Assembly: GCF_019175385.1 (NCBI RefSeq)
Contig: NC_083338.1
Location: 96,220,062-96,284,061, forward strand
Direction of reading: 5' to 3'
DNA length: 64,000 bases
Origin: Lycium barbarum
Taxonomy: Eukaryota > Streptophyta > Magnoliopsida > Solanales > Solanaceae
Every line of letters begins with the position of its first letter. Positions within the stretch are counted from its first letter, which is position 1. The position numbers and the translations under genes are program-made. The notes below the pieces were generated by a model. It was not told where the DNA came from. It searched no databases and was given only the letters and a program-made list of their open reading frames with translations. Positions 61,648 to 64,000 of the stretch are shown piece after piece.

Positions 61648-64000
61648 ATGGGCACAGCAAACATCAGGGACATCTTGACTTGTTTCAGTCCTTCTTTGGA
61701 TTTCTTTGCTATTAGCACCGGTGATGGCCGTATCAAGGTGTTCTTTTTCCCTCAAACTAACTCATGTTTCACAATGATTTTTTCCCACCATTTTTGGTGC
61801 GTTAATAGTTGCAGCTAATTGTAATTTTCTTTTACGTTCCGGCTATTCAACTTTTAGGGGTCGTTTGGTAGCTAGTTAGCATACAAATATTAAATTCTGC
61901 ATCAGTAATACCATGGTTGGTACCTAGTTAGAATGTAAATTTCACCTACAGTTTTCGGCTATCCAACTTTTACTTTTAGTGGGTGTTTGGACATAAGAAT
62001 TTTGAAAAAAAAAAAAAAGAAGTAGTATTTGTTTTCAAGTTGAAAATGGTATTTGGATATTGGAGTTATGTTTGGACATGAATACAAATTGGAGTTTCCT
62101 TTTTTTTTTTTTTTTTTTTAATTCTTGTGAGTGATTTGGATTGAAAATTGTGAAAACAGTTTTTGGAGTTTTTTCCAATTTTCACGTAGTTTCTGGGATT
62201 GGATTTCTGCCACTATTTTTTGTTTCTTGTGCTTCAGTTATCGCTTTATTTTGCTCTGGTTCCTATGTTGCTTTCTCTATTGTTGGTTATGTCTTACTTG
62301 CTATGCCTTTTTAATTCTGCATTGTATTTTTCTAACTTCCTTGTTATCTGTCATTTGAGCCGGGGGTCTTTTGGAAACAACCTCTCTATCTCCTCGAGGT
62401 AGGGGTAAGGTCTGCGTAGACTCCACCCTCCCCAGTCCTCACTTGTGGGAATATATTGGGTACGTTGTTGTTGTTGGAGTGTTTCCAATTCCGGGTAAAA
62501 ACTGAAAACTATCCATGGCCAAATGGGCACTTAGAAAAAAAAAATCAATTTGTCACATTTACCTCCGAAAGTTAGTGAAATTGACTCTTGATAAGGGAGA
62601 AGTGCCAAACAAAAACGTATCTTGCAGGCTGCAGCACTACCTCAGGTGTGGGAGAGGGCGGTGAGGGGAGAAGTTATCGTGGAGTCAGTTTATAGCTAAC
62701 AGCTTAGAATTTGCAGATGGAAAGTTATGAACTTTGTTTTCATGCATGTGTATGTGGTGCTTTTTTGTTTTTCTTTTTTTCGTTTTGGGTGATGTGTTTA
62801 TGCAACAAGGTGAATTAAACTGAGAGATTATTCAATCATTTAATACGCATGTGAAATTTAATTGATTCGTGCTAGAGTTGTGTGTAGTTCCTTCTTGTAA
62901 TTGTTGACATATATGTTCATGTTTTTTTTTGTTTTTTTGTTTGTTTTTATGTTGGTGACTCCTTTTTTCAATTGCTTGTTTGAATGTTTATCGTTATGCT
63001 TAGAAGGTGAAAAATCATTGCTTGGAAAGCGAGGTGAAGTAAAGCGGAAAGTTATTCAATGTACATGTGTATTTAGCCGTGTTTTATTTGTTTTCTCATG
63101 CTACAGTTGCACAACTTATGTGATGCTTGTTGAAAGACATGCTAGAGAAATTTTTGATATCAATATAGTCCTGTAATCATTTTAGCAATTCCACATTTTA
63201 TTTGAATTTTATTTTACAATTCATAAATATATCTTTTGGGCATCTTTCAGATATGGGATACAGTGAAGGGTCAGGTGCAGACCGAGTTTGCAGATATTGT
63301 GTCAACTGAAACAGCAAGCTTGTTTACTAAGCCAGGAGGTCATCTTTCAATGGATTATACTTGCATGAAGTGGTTATCATGTGACAAAAAGGTGAAATTT
63401 CGTGTGCGAGAAAAAGATGTTAGTGGTTAATTATTTAGTTGTATCTAACTTCAACTCTTTCTAACGGGAGCTATTTTACTGGTCGGTCAGAAAAAAAGGA
63501 AGCTTGGAACTTCATTACTGGTCTTAGGTACAGGCAGTGGTGATGTTTTAGCTCTAGATGTATCTGCAGGTCATCTGAAATGGAGATTTAGTGATTGCCA
63601 TCCTGGGTGAGTTCAGGGCAAAACTCATAACTAAAATTATCTCGACTTACAGAAAGAATGGTATATTTCTTGTGAAGCTTTCGTTTATCTTTTCTCCTGC
63701 ATACTATGTGTCGGACATAGGATTACTCAATTATATGAGCGCTTCAATGTGAGGTGTAGGACACATTATGAAAAAAAAGAAAGAAAATAGCTTTAGGTCG
63801 CAATTCAACAAGTATATATATAGAGGCTCCGACAATCAAGGTGTGGCCTAGTGGTCAATGAGATGGGAGGAGAACCATGAGGTCTCAGGTTCAAACTGCT
63901 CACAGTAGAGGCCGAAAAAAAAAACAGTAGGTGATTTCTTCCCATTTGCCTAAACTTTGGCGCGCCAGAGTTACCTGGCACCTGGCACCTGAGTTGGTGG
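61648..64000 (+). CDS. UTP5: WDR43/UTP5-like WD40 protein, 5' part (runs past window end)
   Basis: Exons seen: 61648-61737 (MGTANIRDILTCFSPSLDFF...ISTGDGRIK), 63251-63391 (IWDTVKGQVQTEFADIVSTETAS...YTCMKWLSCDKK) and 63491-63606 (KKRKLGTSLLVLGTGSGDVLALDV...WRFSDCHPG), joined in frame through GT...AG introns. GDGRIK-IWD spans a typical WD repeat split by an intron. The order and wording match the N-terminal propeller of WDR43/Utp5, a nucleolar SSU-processome (t-UTP) factor for pre-18S rRNA synthesis. The rest lies beyond the window. An in-frame extension upstream of the ATG exists, but without another ATG. Intron 1 (1.5 kb) hosts a MITE with an RTE tail. Confidence 0.8.
61977..62533. mobile_element. 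MITE in intron 1 of the WD40 gene, carrying an RTE tail
   Basis: Left end TAGTGGGTGTTTGGACATAA; right end, inverted, CTAAGTGCCCATTTGGCCAT. The two halves (TTGAAAATGGTATTTGG... and GGGTAAAAACTGAAAAC) are separated by the retroelement fragment at 62181-62475. Target duplication not clear. Confidence 0.5.
62181..62475 (+). mobile_element. Short RTE/TS-SINE-like 3' fragment
   Basis: Shares the AACAACCTCTCTATC, GGGGTAAGGTCTGCGTAGAC and GGGTACGTTGTTGTTG blocks with the 3' end of the RTE copy at 56961-57835. Flanking copies GGAGT(T)TTTTCCAATT (62165-62180) and GGAGTGTTTCCAATT (62476-62490) form an imperfect duplication of about 15 bp. Either a strongly 5'-truncated RTE or a SINE borrowing its tail; no tRNA boxes are seen inside. 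Confidence 0.7.
63838..64000 (+). mobile_element. tRNA-derived SINE, cut by window end
   Basis: An A box TGGCCTAGTGG (63844-63854) and a B box GGTTCAAACTG (63888-63898) are about 33 bases apart, the layout of a tRNA-derived RNA polymerase III promoter. The following body (CACAGTAGAGGCCG..., AACAGTAGGTGATTTCTTCCC, CAGAGTTACCTGG) is typical of plant SINEs. It lies in intron 3 of the WD40 gene, in the same orientation. The 3' tail is outside the window. Confidence 0.75.

Noticed and set aside
61857..61935. Possible further MITE (GGGGTCGTTTGGTAGC...GGTTGGTACCTAG)
   Set aside because: Only one end is convincing; I could not find a matching inverted end or duplication.
62131..62402. Hydrophobic short frames
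   Set aside because: They cover a MITE and a retroelement 3' tail inside an intron of the WD40 gene.

Overview
This is nuclear DNA of a flowering plant, most likely a member of the Solanaceae. It is AT-rich and intron-bearing. It carries plant-type Ty3/gypsy, L1-like and RTE-like retroelements, a Stowaway MITE, and short retroelement tails ending in GTTGTTG of the kind common in Solanaceae. The family is an inference from repeat types; I cannot name the genus.

About 1-45.8 kb is a stack of transposable elements. A minus-strand gene for a plant RNase H-like (RVT_3) protein has been cut three ways: its N-terminal part lies at 33607-33827, its middle at 1804-2166, and its last codons at 613-639. 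The first gap is one Tat-lineage Ty3/gypsy retrotransposon (2167-33606, 5-bp duplication CATGA). The second is a MULE-like inverted-repeat element (640-1803, 11-bp duplication). The Tat element holds decayed gag-pol on the plus strand (2916-8543) and two related, intron-containing antisense ORFs (9524-16157 and 16753-18780). It has itself been hit by a hAT-like element (10824-11561), a 3.2-kb solo LTR (12490-15715) and, inside its 3' LTR, a 13.8-kb block (19725-33532). That block is a very long LTR-like sequence carrying a second solo LTR (24913-27291) and a truncated minus-strand chromovirus-like gypsy element (27540-32554).

At 35077-45757 lies an essentially full-length L1-type LINE with a 15-bp target duplication. 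Its ORF2 is split by another solo LTR (40644-43877) that belongs to the same family as the long LTR block.

The right third is genic. It holds a four-exon J-domain protein gene (48343-50234, +) and, convergent with it, a 17-exon Pumilio/PUF gene of the PUM24/Puf6 class (56357-50796, -; the exons sum to 1740 nt, an open frame of 579 codons). The window then runs through MITEs, an RTE 3' fragment and a palindromic repeat array to the first three exons of a WDR43/UTP5-like WD40 gene (61648 onward, +), which continues past the edge. Both PUM24/Puf6 and UTP5 proteins act in ribosome biogenesis in the nucleolus. A tRNA-derived SINE in the third intron of the WD40 gene runs off the end.
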